In this document: piece by piece, positions 12,180 through 25,200 of the stretch
How positions within the stretch are numbered: the stretch's first letter is position 1
Layout: each line of letters starts with the position of its first letter
NCBI RefSeq assembly: GCF_048564905.1
Contig: NC_132998.1
Location: 14,165,984-14,229,983, forward strand
Length of the DNA stretch: 64,000 nt
Origin: Vicugna pacos
Lineage: Eukaryota; Chordata; Mammalia; Artiodactyla; Camelidae
Reading direction: 5' to 3'
Program-made: the position numbers and the translations under genes
Notes under the pieces: model-generated
What the model saw: only the letters and a program-made list of their open reading frames with translations
What the model was told of the DNA's origin: nothing
Databases searched by the model: none

Positions 12180-12475
12180 GGAGGGGCCGGGCTGGAGCAG
12201 GCACTTGCTGCCAGGAAAGCCAAGGCGCGCCGGGCCGGGAGGCCCCCAGGCTGGCCAAGCCGGGCAGGGCGGTCCGCGGAGAGGACTTGAGGCCCTGGAG
12301 CAGGTGGCGTGGAGGCAGCTGTCCCCCGTGATGACTGGTGGCCAAGGAGGACCTCGGAGTGGAAGGAGCCGGGGCCCAAGGCCAAGGAATGGGAGACAGA
12401 GGAGCCCTGGAGTGGGTGGGAGAGTGGGGCGCTCTCTCTGCGTTCAATAGAGAGCTCTCCACAGCAGGCTTTTTC
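12180..12475 (+). other. RAPGEF3: RAPGEF3 3'UTR with AATAGA poly(A) signal
   Basis: Follows the TGA at 12177-12179. The only poly(A)-signal-like hexamer within several hundred bases is AATAGA at 12446-12451, a known weak variant. A GT-rich stretch (12484 onward) could serve as downstream element. Cleavage is inferred near 12470. Confidence 0.6.
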
Positions 12476-15400
12476 CAGATTCCGTGCCTGGTGGCTTTGT
12501 TGTCCTGCATCTCTGGGTCCCTGGGGTGTGTTTCCAGGGTGGACTGAGCGTCTGCATGTGTGTGGCCTGTGGGTGGCAGGGGCAGGCCGGCTGCCTGGGC
12601 AGGCGTGGGGGCCGCGCTGCTTTGCTCTGCACAGCTGTGAGATCAACAGCTGGGTGCGGTCCAGGCTGTTTGTCCAGGTGTTGTGGTCCCTGAGGAGCCT
12701 TCTTGTGACCCTAAGTGAGCAGAGGGGCTGTGTTCTCTGGCCAGCCCTGCGGGGGTGTGGCAGGGAAGGTGAGCCCTGCCCCCCGCCCCATGTCCCTGGA
12801 GTCCCCTGACTAGCCTGATCTGAGCCCCCTGGTCCCAGGAGCTGCGGGAGCCTGGAGCCCCTGTGTGGGGCAGACCCAGTAGCCCTCAGCTCTCCATGGT
12901 GGTCTAAGAGGTTGCTCCTCCCACTCCCCCCACCCCACTCCCCCTCCTGCCCCTCTGCCTACAGCCTGAGTGGTGCTCTGAGAGGTGGCCAGTGATGGAG
13001 ACACTGAGACAAAGGCTTCTGAGGGGAGCCCATCCATAGCTGAGGCCTGGCGGGCCTCCAGGAGTCAGATTTCTTCTTGGTGATGAAAACAGTCCCAGCA
13101 AACTCTGTCAGCATTGAGTCCTCTCTCCCCCACCCTCTGGGAAGGGGCTGCTTTGAGGACCCCTCCTGCCTAGGGACCTCACTGGAGCAAGCTCCAGGTG
13201 GGGCCCACCCTCCTCTCCACTGTCTGTGGCCCTGAGCCTGCCTGGGGGAGGGCTACTCACTGTCTGAGCTCAGGCGGGACCTCTGGGCCTTGGGGATGAC
13301 CCAGAGTGGGTACTGAGCAGCAGGGCCCCGGGGCACGGGGAGGAAGTAGGCTCCCACCTGGCGGGGAGGAGGCAGCTGGTACATCTGCCGGGACTCAGGC
13401 TGAACAACCCCCCGCCTCCCCTCCCTGCTGCACTGCCAGACATCTCATCCCTGTGGTCGTGGACATGCATGCAGACTGCTTCCAGAAAGGGTCAGAACCC
13501 TGGGCAGGAGGCAGCCCCTCTGGGATTACACTTTGGGTTTCTAAGTGAATCTGAGCAAGTCAGGAACAGTTCTTTGCCTCTGTTTTTCCAACTGAAAGAT
13601 GGGTGTGAGCATCTCAGGTCAGCTCTTAGTGACAGACAAGTCAAACTGCAGCTCTGCCTGTGGACACAGCTGCGGGCAGTCCTGTGTCCTCCGCCTGCCA
13701 GGGGCAGCATCGCCTTGGGGAAGTCGGGGAGCCCACTCCCCCAGGGAGAGCCTGGGGTGGAGCAGACAGCAGGGTCACCGAGCCAGTGCCCTTGCCCGTG
13801 GGTGGAGATGGAGGACTGTGGGCACGGAAGCTTCCAGAGCTGAGCAGTCATGACATGAGGTGTGGGCCTGTTGAGTCAGCACTTGCAGGGCCTTTCTTCT
13901 CTCCTAAACCTATTGTCTGCCAGGGTTTCAGCAAAGGCCTGCGCAGCCAGTCTGGCGGCCCTTCTCCATCCTTCCAGGCCCAGGGCAAGACCACCTCCGT
14001 GACGAGGAGCGAAAGCCTAGCGTGGTGGGGCAGGTGTCCTCCATCAGCATTTCTCCTTTTCTTCCCTGTGGTCACACCTGTGTCCGGGAGGAGCCTGGGC
14101 AGCGCTGGAATCTCTTTCGCCTTGGACTGCCTGCTATCCTCCAGTGGCCTAAGTCTCTGGGGATGGACACCTTTTGAGCAGGCTGGGAGAGGCCTTGGCA
14201 GGGGATCAGTGCCCAGGGCAGGCAGGGGCACACAGACTGGGAGACAGAGACCCCGGTGACGGGCTAGACCACGACCCAGGGAGAGGCTCCAGGTCACGGT
14301 GGCCGCTGGCTCTGGGGCTGTCACTTTCTGTCTCCCTGACTGCCCAGGCATGGGGTGGTGGGAGACAGGCACTCCTGGCCCTTCTGGAGCAGACCACCCA
14401 GCTAGGTAGATGGACACAGAGCAAGGCCATCAGAGGGGACCAGATACCACAGAGAGCAAGTCCAGAGAGTAGTGGTTGCCTGGGGCCGCAGGGTCTCACT
14501 GCCTGCCCCCAAGCATTCAGGCCCACAGCTGCTCCATGTTGGAATGCAGGTTCACGGCTCCCCAGAGCCCTGCACACCGCCTGCCTGCTCAGCTCTGCCT
14601 CCCAGAATTGGGGTGCTTTCAGCTCACCACTGGTGCAAGCCACCTGAGCATCAGCACGGTGGCTGGTGGCTGCGACGGTCTCTGACCGGACCTTTGTTCT
14701 AGTTCCCTGCCTCCCTTCCAGGCACCCGTAGGCCAGAACATGAGTGCATTTCCAAATTATGTCCTCAGACCCTGCCCCGCGCACAAAGTTCTGGGCTTCT
14801 CACACATGTGCCAAGGCCCTGAGCCAGACGTAAGCATCCTCTCAGGCCTGTCCAGTTGCCCTAGCCAATCCAGGCACCCCTCTCTGAGATTCTGGATTCT
14901 TCAAGCGCCGAGCCTAGCCCAGCCTGACAGGGCCCTGGAAGGGGTGGCTGCCATCTCCTCCCAGTGATGATGAAATGGACTTCTCTGTGTGAGAAACCAA
15001 GCCCGACTCCCCTGGGCTTTGAGAGCCCTTGATAGAGGGCCTTGATGGGGCCAGAGGGGGCTGCAGCTTCTGCTGCTCAGTGGGACATCACAGCAGGAGC
15101 ATGGGCTTAGGCACCCCCAGAAAAAGGAAGAAGGCTGTGCTCAGAGCCGAGGCCCACTTTTTGGGTGACAAAGTATGAGATTTTGATTGCTTGTGTGTGT
15201 TTAGACTCTGATCAGACCCCAGGCCAGAGAGCCGAACGCTGTGGCCTCGCCCAACCCTGCCTGCCACGCTGCTGTCCCCTGAGGAGGGCTCAGGGCCTTT
15301 TCTCGCTGGGGTGTTGGTTGCGGGCAGAGCTGTTTCCCGGTTGCTGAGTGGAGGAGAGTGCAGGCTTTCCTGGCACTCGGGGGACTCTAGCCGGCAGAGT

Positions 15401-15552
15401 GGTGGAGACAGACTTTTTGCTGGGCCCATGGCAGTAGGACATTTTAAACTGACTCTCCCTCCCAGAAAAGTGCTCTGTAAACCAGAACTTGAAACAGCAC
15501 AGGCTGGCGGCAGGGCAGCCCCTCCTACGAGTGGGCGGCTTGTTGGGTGGGA

Positions 15553-15645
15553 GCCTCGGCCTCAGCAGCATGTGGCTTTGGGCAAGTCCCGTCCTTTCCC
15601 TGGGCCTCAGTTTCCTTATTTATAAATAGGGATTTAGACTAGAAG
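15553..15645 (+). repeat. MIR core fragment, sense
   Basis: GTGGCTTTGGGCAAGTCCCG and CTGGGCCTCAGTTTCCTTAT are typical MIR core. Confidence 0.7.
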
Positions 15646-16649
15646 GGTTTGAGGTGTTTCCCCACAATTGGTGTTTATGACTTAGGCAGCTCAAGTTGTC
15701 AAATGGGGTGAAGCGCCCCAGACCCCTGTTGGTCATGAGGCTGCAGATCCCCTGAGCATCTTCCCAGTGGGGGCCCCGAGCCAGACTGCCCATGGGAGGG
15801 AAAGTCAGCTGCAAGCCAGTTTTGTTGGAAGCGTTCTCAGAGAATTCCCTGCCCGTGACAGCCGGCCTGAGTTCTAGCTGTCTGCAGGAGGCCCCGGTTA
15901 CGTAGTGGCATAACTCGGGAGGATTCTAATGGTCAGGATTCTAATGAATGCTTCTAATGGTCACTTTCCAGGTGAGAACAGGAAAGGAAGAGCCCTGAGG
16001 CAACAGCATAAGGGGGGTTTTCATGACATGAGGTGAGGGGTAAGGTCCAGAGTATTGTGTAAGGAATATTGAAGGGTCCCCAGGGTTAGAGTTGGAGGGT
16101 GAAGTGGGTAGCCAGGCCCACCCGCTGGGCTTCGCTGGGGCCAGGCCCTCAGGACAAGCTGTGTGCGGGACGGAGAGCCTGTGGGTCCAGGCTGGACTCT
16201 TGTGGCCTACAAGGGAGACCAGCCTTCTCTGTCCCTCCTCTCTCTTGGTTCTTGGCTTCTGGGCCAGGCAGCTGCTGGCAATCACATCCAACAGAGCCAA
16301 GGCCCAGGAGGCCAGAGCCATGATTGTTTCCACTGAAGCTCTTGGCTTCCCACAGAGCAAAGCTCAGTGTCCTGGGCCACAGCTGCACCCCCAGAAAATA
16401 GGTGGTCACCTTTGGCAACAAAACCAGGTAAGCTGGACGTTGTGACCCATTAAAGAGTCGTCCCTAAGACTTGAAAGTACTCAAAATGTATATTTTAAAT
16501 TTATTTTTGGAATTGTTAAAGAAAATCACCTTATGGCCACCTTCTCAAATCTCTGTTTTAAAGGTCATTTTTTTAAAAAGGAAGGACTTCCCTAACCATC
16601 CCATCCAAATTAAGTGTTTTGTGGCTCTATTTTTTTTTAACACACATTT

Positions 16650-16880
16650 GTCTGGTCTTGTTATGTGCCAGATCCTGTTTTTAAGCTTTGCAAATACTAA
16701 CTTATTCAATCCCACGACAACCTTGTAAGATATTCTGATTTGCTCAATTTGATAGTTATAGGGAAACCGAGGCACAGAGAGGTCAGGGCACTTGCTCGAG
16801 CTTGTACATCTGGTGAGTGGCAGGACTGGGATTTAAACTCAGGCAGTCTGGCTCAGAACCAGTGGTCTCATCACGGTTTC
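16650..16880 (-). repeat. MIR SINE, antisense
   Basis: Reverse MIR, nearly complete: GTTATGTGCCAGATCCTGTT, AAACCGAGGCACAGAGAGGT, TGGGATTTAAACTCAGGCAG and TCTGGCTCAGAACCAGTGG. Confidence 0.8.
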
Positions 16881-17003
16881 TGCTGGCCCCAATCCTGGCT
16901 TTGGGTGCACTCTGAGCAACTCACCCCTGTATCCATTTTGCAGAGTTGAGCACATGCGCAGATGAATGAGAAACGGGGGATCTGCCCGTCATCCAACTAC
17001 CTC

Positions 17004-17426
17004 TGTTAGGGAAATGACAGGCCAGCCAAGAAACAAGCACCACTCGCAGGGTTGGATTACTCAGATTTATTACACCAGCGGGCTCAGAGGGGCTTCTGCT
17101 CCGAAGCTCTGAGCACCTCCAAGACGTGTGCATGAGGTTTTATAGGGTTAATTACAAGCTTGGGGTATTCGGCCAATAGGCATGGAACAGCTTTAGTAGC
17201 ATCCTTATCACAAAAGCAGAGGCAGGGAGGCAGCAGACCGACATTCCAAGGCCAGATATGCCTCTCTGAAAATTTAGCTGGCTAGCAAAAAAAACATGAG
17301 TGGGGAATCAGCAAACCGACGCTTATTAACTTAGATTTATGACTTAGCCCAGTAGAACTCAGATCAGTAATTCGACACTGGTTACACTTGGATTTACAAG
17401 TTAGGCCCAGCCTGGCTTTTCCATCA
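17004..17426 (-). mobile_element. Solo LTR of an endogenous retrovirus, probably ERV1
   Basis: A 423-bp LTR fossil in reverse orientation. On the + strand it begins TGTTAGGGAAATGACAGG and ends near CCATCA. Read on the minus strand it has a TATA box (CTATAAAACC, near 17135-17144), a poly(A) signal AATAAA (17066-17071) and a short R-U5 of about 60 bp, in the usual LTR order. ACCTC flanks both sides (16999-17003 and 17428-17432), a possible target duplication with a one-base uncertainty at the right boundary. No internal genes are present, so it looks like a recombined solo LTR. Age cannot be set from one LTR. Confidence 0.65.
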
Positions 17427-18194
17427 AACCTCAGCACAGTAATTATGATACTAGCTTGGAGCTCTCCAGACTGGGCTGGGAACTGCTCCTGCCAGTGCTG
17501 TCATCGTCTCATGAGGGCAGAAGAGCTGGCTGTGCCAACACACCTGGGGCGAGCGGTGGGCGAGGTGCCTCACCCCAGTACCTGGTTCCTGGTCAGCCTC
17601 CGCCCGGCTCTCTGTCTTGATCTTGACCTTCCTTGCTACTCCCCTGCTGTTTCTGAGCCTCCTGATCGCTGTCTGCCTCTCTCATTCACTTCCCTTTGTT
17701 CCCATCTGGGCCTCCAGACCCTCTCCAAAGCCACTGGGGTTTGACGACATAAAATAGGAGTTTTATTTTATGATCACTCGCAGGCAGTGTAAAACAAACA
17801 TTTGCACAGCTGGCAGAAAGTGTCGGCAGGTGGTTATTTGAGATCTTCAAAAGCAGGATAAAGTTGCGTTATCTTCACCTGGTGGATTCAGAAGCTGCTG
17901 GAATCCTGAGATCCTGCCGATCCCTACACTGGCTGCCCCTTTGCAGTGGTGGTGCCACTGCTCCCCGCCCCAGGTTTTCATTGGTCCCAAATGCAAGCAG
18001 TGTTTGCTATGAAATCATGACTACAAAATGAATCCCTACTCCCTTGTCCATCCGCTGTGCGTAAGCCCCTTGCCCCCTCCCACACGTACCAACTCCGGAG
18101 CCTCCGGGGCTCTTGAGGGGGTCCTTCTCGTCTCTCTGTTTTGCTAATCATTGTCCCTTGAGCCTTGATCACAAGTGGGGCTGGAAGGCTCAGT

Positions 18195-18650
18195 CTGCTC
18201 ATTCATGCTTTTCGCTCATTCACCGATGCTTTGAGGGTCCAGGCACAAGTTGACAGTTGTCTAACGCACACTGGCTAACAATACAAAGCAGTAGAGGGGA
18301 CCCATGAGGTGGAGTCCCTGTGTTCAGGAATTTCAGAGGCCAGCTGGAGAAACGATCTGTATGGAAGAAAAGTTAAGTGGCAGTGCAGGGGTTAACCGAC
18401 ACTCCCTTGGCAGCAACATCTATAAGAGGTGGGTGTGATGTGTTTCAAAGGCAAACAGGACAAGTGTCAAGAACTGAGTCCATAGGCAGGATTGGAGAAG
18501 GAAGTTAGGCTTTGTGGAAGGGTGAATTTGCCCTGGGCCTGGAGGATGAGTAGGGGATGGATAGCTGGCGAGTTGTGGGAGGGCATTTCAGGCAGGGGAC
18601 CAGCTTGGGGCAGGGCCAGCAGAACTAGAAGGACAGCCTGGGATTCTGTG
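18195..18650 (-). repeat. Diverged LINE2-like stretch, antisense
   Basis: Starts with TTCGCTCATTCACCGATGCT and a 'gggtccaggcac' word, like the reversed L2 3' end, and runs to GGCATTTCAGGCAGGGGACC. Weak and from memory. Confidence 0.35.
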
Positions 18651-20164
18651 ATGAATGGGCTTGGCAGCAGGTCTGACTAATGCACCTAGGGCCGGTGGTG
18701 AGTGTGATGATGAATGTCAGGGATGCTCACAAACTCAAAGAAAAAGAAAAAAAGCCTGGAGACCCAGTTGTAGTACACAGTACACGAACTGACATGGGAG
18801 AAAACCACACATGAGGCCGTTCTAAGACACACTCAGTAAGAGGTGGTTCACGAGGGATCAGCTGCAGGTGGCCATCCTGGGGCACTCCCTGGCCACAGCG
18901 GGATGCAGTCTGGACACACAGCATCTTCAGGTGCCAGGGTCCCCTGGGTAGGAGACTCCAGGCCTCACCTGTGCTGGGCCAGCTGCAGAGCCCTTCCAGT
19001 CTCTGGTCCTGTGCTGAAGTGACCTGGCCTTGGTTTCAGAGAGTTCAAGGGTAGTGGAATAGGCTGGGCGAGGCGTATGTCCCCTTTCATAGCCCCCTGG
19101 ATCAGTCTCTCCCATAGCCTATTGGTCCTGACAGAGCCCTGACCACCTCGGTAGCCCAGAGATGAGTGTGGTCTGCTTTAAGCAGTGACCTAATTTCGGG
19201 GCTCCTCTGTCATCCAATGGGTTGGGTTCCAACGGGTTCTAAGAACAGCTTTCTAGCCCAGCCCGAACCCTGCCAGTCCAGTAACAGCACAACACCAGGC
19301 ATGTAATGAGCATCCGTAAATCTTTGCTGCTGGAATCCCTGTTCCTCACACCACTGATGGCTGACAGCCTCCCGGATCCCAGCCCAGGCAGCTTCATTCT
19401 CTTCTCCACCCTCCAAGCCTCCACAGAGGCCACAGCTGCGCCTTCTCCTCACTTCCTGATGTGGGGGAGGCACCTCCGTTGGTGTTCTCATTGCGGGTGT
19501 ACCATCCACAGGCACCTCCTGCCCTGCTCTCCCCACTCAGTCTCTGGAACCTGGCCTCCTGGGCCTCCCACCTTGCTGGCTGGCCCGCACGGTGGCTCCT
19601 TGGGAAGAAGAACTATCAATCACGAGTGGAAAGCTGAGGTGAGGACCTAACTAGGGGAGAACTTGGCCAGGCCAGCCTGGAAGAGAAAGCTGTCTGAAAT
19701 ACAGTTTAATGTCTGTCTCTGTATACATATGTATGTACATCTAAGTTGATCTATGAGGCATCTTTGTATGAATGTACAGCTGTATGTTCGTATATTGGTT
19801 GAAAGGACTTTTTCCAACCATCCTGTTGACTGTTGTCCATGTCAGCATGCCTTGGGCTGTAGAGTCCTGGGGTTTAGGAATCAGATCTGGGAAGGGGGGG
19901 TGATGAGCAGCCCCAAGAAGGTGAGATTCCTTAGCACCAGAGGCCTTCCCGGGGAGGCAGGGTGATGATTTAGGGTGGTTTAGGGCATGGCAGCATCACA
20001 TGAGAACTGGAGCTGGGTGACCATGGAGGTCCCTTTAATTCCGATGAATCTGATTCCAGACCACTTTGCATAGCAACTGAGACATAATTAAGCGGTTGTT
20101 GATGCATTTTGAAAGTTGATGTTTTGGGCATTATGTGGCGTAACTGCTCATTATTATGGCCTCT

Positions 20165-20395
20165 GGTCACGGGGATCTGGGTTTGAAGCCCTGCTGCATA
20201 CCTTGATAAACCTATGCTCTCCTGGGCACATCTCCTAACCTTTCTGTGCCTCAGTTTCCTCATCTATAAAATGAGAGTAACAATAGAGCCTGTTAAAGGT
20301 TGTAGTGAGAATGGAGGAGAGAGAGCATAAGAAGCTCTTCGTGGGTGACACACACACAGTAAGTGCTCCGTCCCTTGTTGGCCATTGTTGTTAAG
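20165..20395 (+). repeat. MIR SINE, sense
   Basis: GGGTTTGAAGCCCTGCTGCA, then TTTCTGTGCCTCAGTTTCCT and CATCTATAAAATGAGAGTAA give the MIR core. The 3' part has AGTAAGTGCTCC. Confidence 0.8.
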
Positions 20396-22134
20396 ATCGA
20401 CCTTGTGGCTCTGGTTGGAGGCCCCTGTCTGGAACACTCGGGTCCTCTGATGACCCATCTGGCCCTATAAGGTCAGTTTCAACTGTCTCCCCAGCTCCCA
20501 GCCTTGATCCTGACCCATACCTCCCCTACCCGTGTAACTCCATCCCATAGTCAGTCCAGTGGGACATCAGGGCAACCCTGGCCAGAACACCCCCACTCTG
20601 ATAGCTTTGACCTGGCCCAGAGTCTATCTAGCTGGGCCCCTGGAAGAGATAGAGCATCCAGTTCCAAACTCTGAGGCGCCATTGCTTCGTGCTCGGGCCA
20701 GGGACACTCATTTATTCCCTAAACGAATCAGAGTCCGAGATTTGTCCACATGCTGCCAATCCAGGGAGGATGAGGATTCTGCCTGGCAGTGGCTCAGCTG
20801 CCTGCCTTTGGGTTGTGCAAATGACACTTATGCAAACAAAGCAGCCATTTCGGCTCCTACTCCCTTTAGGGTTCCTTCCTGAAATAAAGGACGAGGCTTA
20901 CTCTTCAGAGTGCTTCAGGTGTGAGCCCATGGCAAGGTGCCCTGTCTGTCCTCTCCTCCCTGAGGTCCCACGTTTGGTCTCCTGTCCACACAGCAAGCAG
21001 CTGGAGGATTCTCCTTAAACCATCCCAACTGCCTGCCCTGGGGCATGGGTGGGAAGCTTGGAAATTGAAGTCTGAGGACTTAGAAGGCATCATTAGGTCC
21101 AACCCCACTATTGCAAAGATAACACTGAGGGCCAGAGAGAAGAAGAAAGTGCCAATCTTAACGCTGATTGAGGAGGATGTGCTACCCTGCGATGACTCTA
21201 CCCCCAGAAAAAAATCACTACAGAGTGGTCTCAATTGTCATCAGTTTTGCCTTTTTTCTATGAGAATTTTCTTTTTTGAGAGGGCTGGAGATCTCCATGC
21301 AGGGCTCTTCCTAGAAAGGGTGTTTTACTTAGATTTGACCTTTACTAGGAGGGGACAGCGTGGCAGCCCCATGCTGCGGCACCTCTGCTCTGGGACCTGG
21401 GAAGATAGAGCCCTGAGCAGCTTCATCCGTCTCTGGGGAGGGGTCCGCGTGGGAGAGGATGGTGAGTAGGGGATGAAGGGAGGAGGGGGAGGCTGGGCCT
21501 TCTGGCTGCCTTTAAGAGGCCTCCTGCCCTCCCCGGCCTCATAAATCTGGAAACTGTGAGATCCTGAGATGCTGACTCAGTAAGGGTTGGAGGCCCATTT
21601 GCATGGTGTTTCTAAGGTGATGTAGCTGTGTGCAGCTTGATGTGGTAAGAAAAGCACTTGTTTCTGAAACATGCTTCCCAGAGCTCTCCTTCCGATGACA
21701 CCAGTCCTGGCTTAAGCACGGACTGTAAAACATTTAATAATCCTCTTACTACGTTCCTCACACTGAGCCCCTGGAGCTCAAAGTTGGAGCCCGTCATAGT
21801 CCCTTGGAAGACTGGGCCTGCGGCTTCCCGGTAGGTGGATGTTTAGAGGGCGTCACCCAAAGGTAAGCCCATGGACGCTCCTAGCCTGGTCAGAGAAGCC
21901 CCCAAAGCAACCCAAGGTGCTGTGCCTGCTTGCGTGACCTGTTGTCTAGCTCCAAACAGCTAGCATTACCTGTTCTAAGCATCTGGCATTACCTGCCTGC
22001 TTAGTCACCTTGCCTCTGGCTTCCAACAGCTGTAAGGCCCCACCCTCTCCCCGCCTCCTTCCATTTGGGGTCCCTCCCTCTCCTTTTTTTTCTTGTAAGG
22101 ATCTGGAGGCACCAGATCCACAAGTTCTGACGTC

Positions 22135-22141
22135 TTTAAAA
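22135..22141 (+). promoter_or_regulatory. ENDOU: Possible TATA-like element of ENDOU
   Basis: TTTAAAA lies 102 bp upstream of the ENDOU start codon, in a place that would give a 5' leader of about 75 nt. There is no CpG island here, which fits a tissue-restricted TATA-type promoter. A second non-coding exon upstream is not excluded. Confidence 0.3.
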
Positions 22142-22242
22142 GCATCAGCCCGAGCAATAAGGCTCATTTGGGAGCTGTGACAGTCACCTGGAGTCTGGTG
22201 AAAGTCCAACAGCCAACCCCTTTCAGCCTCCAACTGGACACC

Positions 22243-25200
22243 ATGAGGGCCTGCGTACCCCTGCTAGTGGCCATGCTCTGTGGCCTGGCCTGGGCTGGTA
22301 AGTTGCTACTGGTGGGGATGACAGGGCCCCACATGAAGAAGCAGACAGTTGGGGGACTTGGTAGAGGGGGATGGTAGGAAGACAAGGGAGGGCCAGCTCT
22401 GTCCAAAAGCCACGGACCCCTTCGACCTGGCCTGGTCTGGGGCAGGAGTTGCCTCTGGAGTGGACTGGGTCGTGTAAAGGGAGCTGCAAGGCTGATGGAA
22501 TGATGCCCTGCAAGCCCTGTCTTGACACCTTGGAAGGTGAGCCCTGAGCATCACTTAGCCGAACCTGACTTTTGATCTCACTGAGGTTTTGCTTTCTGGG
22601 GCTGCTGCTGGGCTGTGGGTTTGAACGGCTTGGCTGCCTGGGTCACTCCCTCCATGGTGAGTTGTCTGGGGTGAGACCTTTCTCTGGGTAAAGCCTTAGG
22701 AGGTGGGCAGGCTCAGGGAGAAATGGGGCTGTACAAGTAAGTGGTCAGAGGAACTGGTCTTGTCTCACGTTAGAGGAACGAAAGCAGAGAAGGACCCAGG
22801 TACTAGCGGTGCAGAGGGTGGGACCTGTGGCTGAGGACAGGAGCACTTTCTTGTTTAACAGCTGGCTAGTGTTCACGCTGATGTGGTAATTGGTAGTTAG
22901 TAGGTGAGTGGGAAGTGTACTAAGAGAGGGGGCTGAGCTGAGGGGTGGGGAGAATCCTCCTCTGCCCAGAGGAGAAAGAATCCGAGGTTGAAGCCCATCC
23001 CACTCCCACCACGTCTTTCCTACATAGGACTGGTGTAAGCATTAAATAAGGCAGTGTATAAGAGGCACCCTACATGGCGTGGGATCTCAAGGAATTGGGT
23101 CTTTGATTATGATTTTGAATATAAACATAAATAAATATTAAATAATTTATATTTACTTATAAATAAGTTACATAAAGGTATTATTTAGATAAAATATATT
23201 TATATAACAAATAATTTAGAAATCATATGTATAATTTATATTTATATAATATACAAATATTCTTATATTTATATATAATTAATAATAAATATTGATTATA
23301 ATATATGATTAATACTTATTTATATAAAATAACTTATATAAATACAAAGTTTACTCTCGGAATCATTTCCAGTCAGGTTGTGGATAAGGAGACCCTAACG
23401 GGATTCCTGAATGGAGACCCTCTAGAGGGGAAAGCTGTTCCCAGGCCTCCCATGCTGGGATCCCTCCACTCTGACACCCACGGCAGAGCAGCCAGGAATC
23501 AGCTGTCTGGGCTCTGGGTGGTGGAGAGTGAGGAAGGGCGCGAGAGCGTCTAGCTCAGTGAGGAGTGGCTGTGGGGTGGGGGTGCCCCAGTCTCTGGAGA
23601 GGAGAGCTACTGGAGACATTGGTCCCTGGGAGACATTCCTGAGGGCTGAGGCAACAGTGGCTTCAGAAGTGCAGGTGGAGCCCTTGCCCCTGCGGTGGTG
23701 GGTCCTGCTGTGGGACTGACGGGGAGGTGAGGGTCTCCTGGGTGGTGGAAGGGTAGAGGCTTTGCTCTTGTCTCTGTTATTCCAGCATCTCTGTGCTTAG
23801 ATGCAAAAATATGAAATGTACTGGAGAATCATTGCCAGCCTCGGGTCCTTTGTTGTTTCAAGTGAACTGAGGCAGGAAGCTGGTCCTGGAAATAAATCTT
23901 GGTTGACCAGATCTCCAAGGAAACAGTATCTGGGGGACCCAGAGAAGCACAGATGTAGGATCCTCCAACCACCTGAGGGGCTGAGCGCCGGCATATAGGG
24001 ACACCCAGGCTTGGAACCAGGCCTTCTTGGTGGGCAATGCAGACAGGGAGTGGTGCTCTGGCATACTGAAGTCTTAGAATGTGCAGAGGAATTTAGCATT
24101 TTGTGAGGGAGTGGGAGGCTGCAGAGGGTGATAAGCTCTTTACCAGGGATGAATCTGTGTCTTGGAGAAGAAAGGCCAAAATGACTAAAGGCAGAAAGAG
24201 AGAGTCAGAGAGATGGGGCAGAGGGACAAAAGGTGGAGGGTTCCTGGAGCAGTGATTCAGATGCCTGGCTGTTGCTCCAGTGTTTGTGTGAATGGGAGGT
24301 GATGGGTGGGAGCGCTGGAGTGAGTAGTCAGGGCGACTAGGCAGCTGAGTGTCCCCAGAACAGCACGGGGAAGTGCCTGCAAGGAAAAGTCCCTCTCGCT
24401 CCTCCCCTTCCCCTTCAAATCCCAAAGTCCTCTTGAGGCTGATCAGATTTAGAGAGGTGTGAAGCATCCCAGCTTCGGGGTTCTTACTGAGGACAGAGTT
24501 CTTGAACAGAGATGAAAAAGTCCACTCAGGCAGGGCCGGTGGGGGTGTCCTCCTGACGCTACAGAGCTCACTATTCACTTGCAGCCTTTCTCAAGCAATG
24601 CCAGCTGCTGGAATGGAGTGAATTCCTTCCTTGGACTCTGCTGATCCATTACCAACGTTGCCCTGATTTCTCTCAATTCTCTCCCTTTGGATTCTGGGTG
24701 TACTGCCAGGCTGACTGAGCGGGCAGCTCACAGAGCCTTCCTTCTGGGCTGAAAACTTCTTAAGATCTTTGCCTTGGGGTTCCAAGGGAGCATCATTTAA
24801 GATGCAGGAGGAGTTTCTCTGGGCTGGAAGGGACAAGTGGCCTTGGGTCTGGTCTTTTTTAGGGACAGCCCACTGGATCTGCCTTCCTTGCCACACTGGA
24901 GGCGTTTTACACAACGCGAAGTTGCCCCAGAACCTGGATTAATCCTGACTTGACACTTCTCTGATGTAAAGAACACAGACCCATAGAGATGGTGTCAGCC
25001 AGGAAGCTATCAGCAACATAAATGTGCTGACACCCCAGCCCAAGGGATGGCTCAGATGAAACCAGGGAAGGAGTCAGCTAGATTAAGTATGTTGGCAGGA
25101 AAGACTGCTCCAGCCAGTCTGGGCACTTGCCATCTTGAAGATGGGCAGGAATATTGCCACCGTTTATTTCTCCAACACTTACATGGTGTTACTATGTATC

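Larger units (their letters stand above)
12476..22242. other. Intergenic region between RAPGEF3 and ENDOU
   Basis: About 9.8 kb without a recognisable exon. The first 4 kb is GC-rich unique DNA with chance open frames. Further right are MIR fragments (15553, 16650, 20165), a solo LTR (17004-17426) and a diverged L2-like stretch (18195). No RNA gene or conserved protein fragment was recognised. ENDOU regulatory DNA should lie at its right end. Confidence 0.6.

Noticed and set aside
11840-12646. 268-codon open frame on the minus strand over the last RAPGEF3 exon
   Set aside because: It is antisense to a well-supported exon in GC-rich DNA and has a low-complexity Pro/Ser/Arg composition with no recognisable domain. 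It is a shadow frame.
13660-14259. 199-codon + strand open frame in the RAPGEF3-ENDOU spacer
   Set aside because: No similarity to any protein I know, GC-rich chance composition, and a competing long frame on the other strand at the same place.
20921-21469. 182-codon + strand open frame upstream of ENDOU
   Set aside because: Part of it (about 21080-21170) resembles a MIR-type repeat core, and no conserved protein is recognised. Not enough to call a gene.
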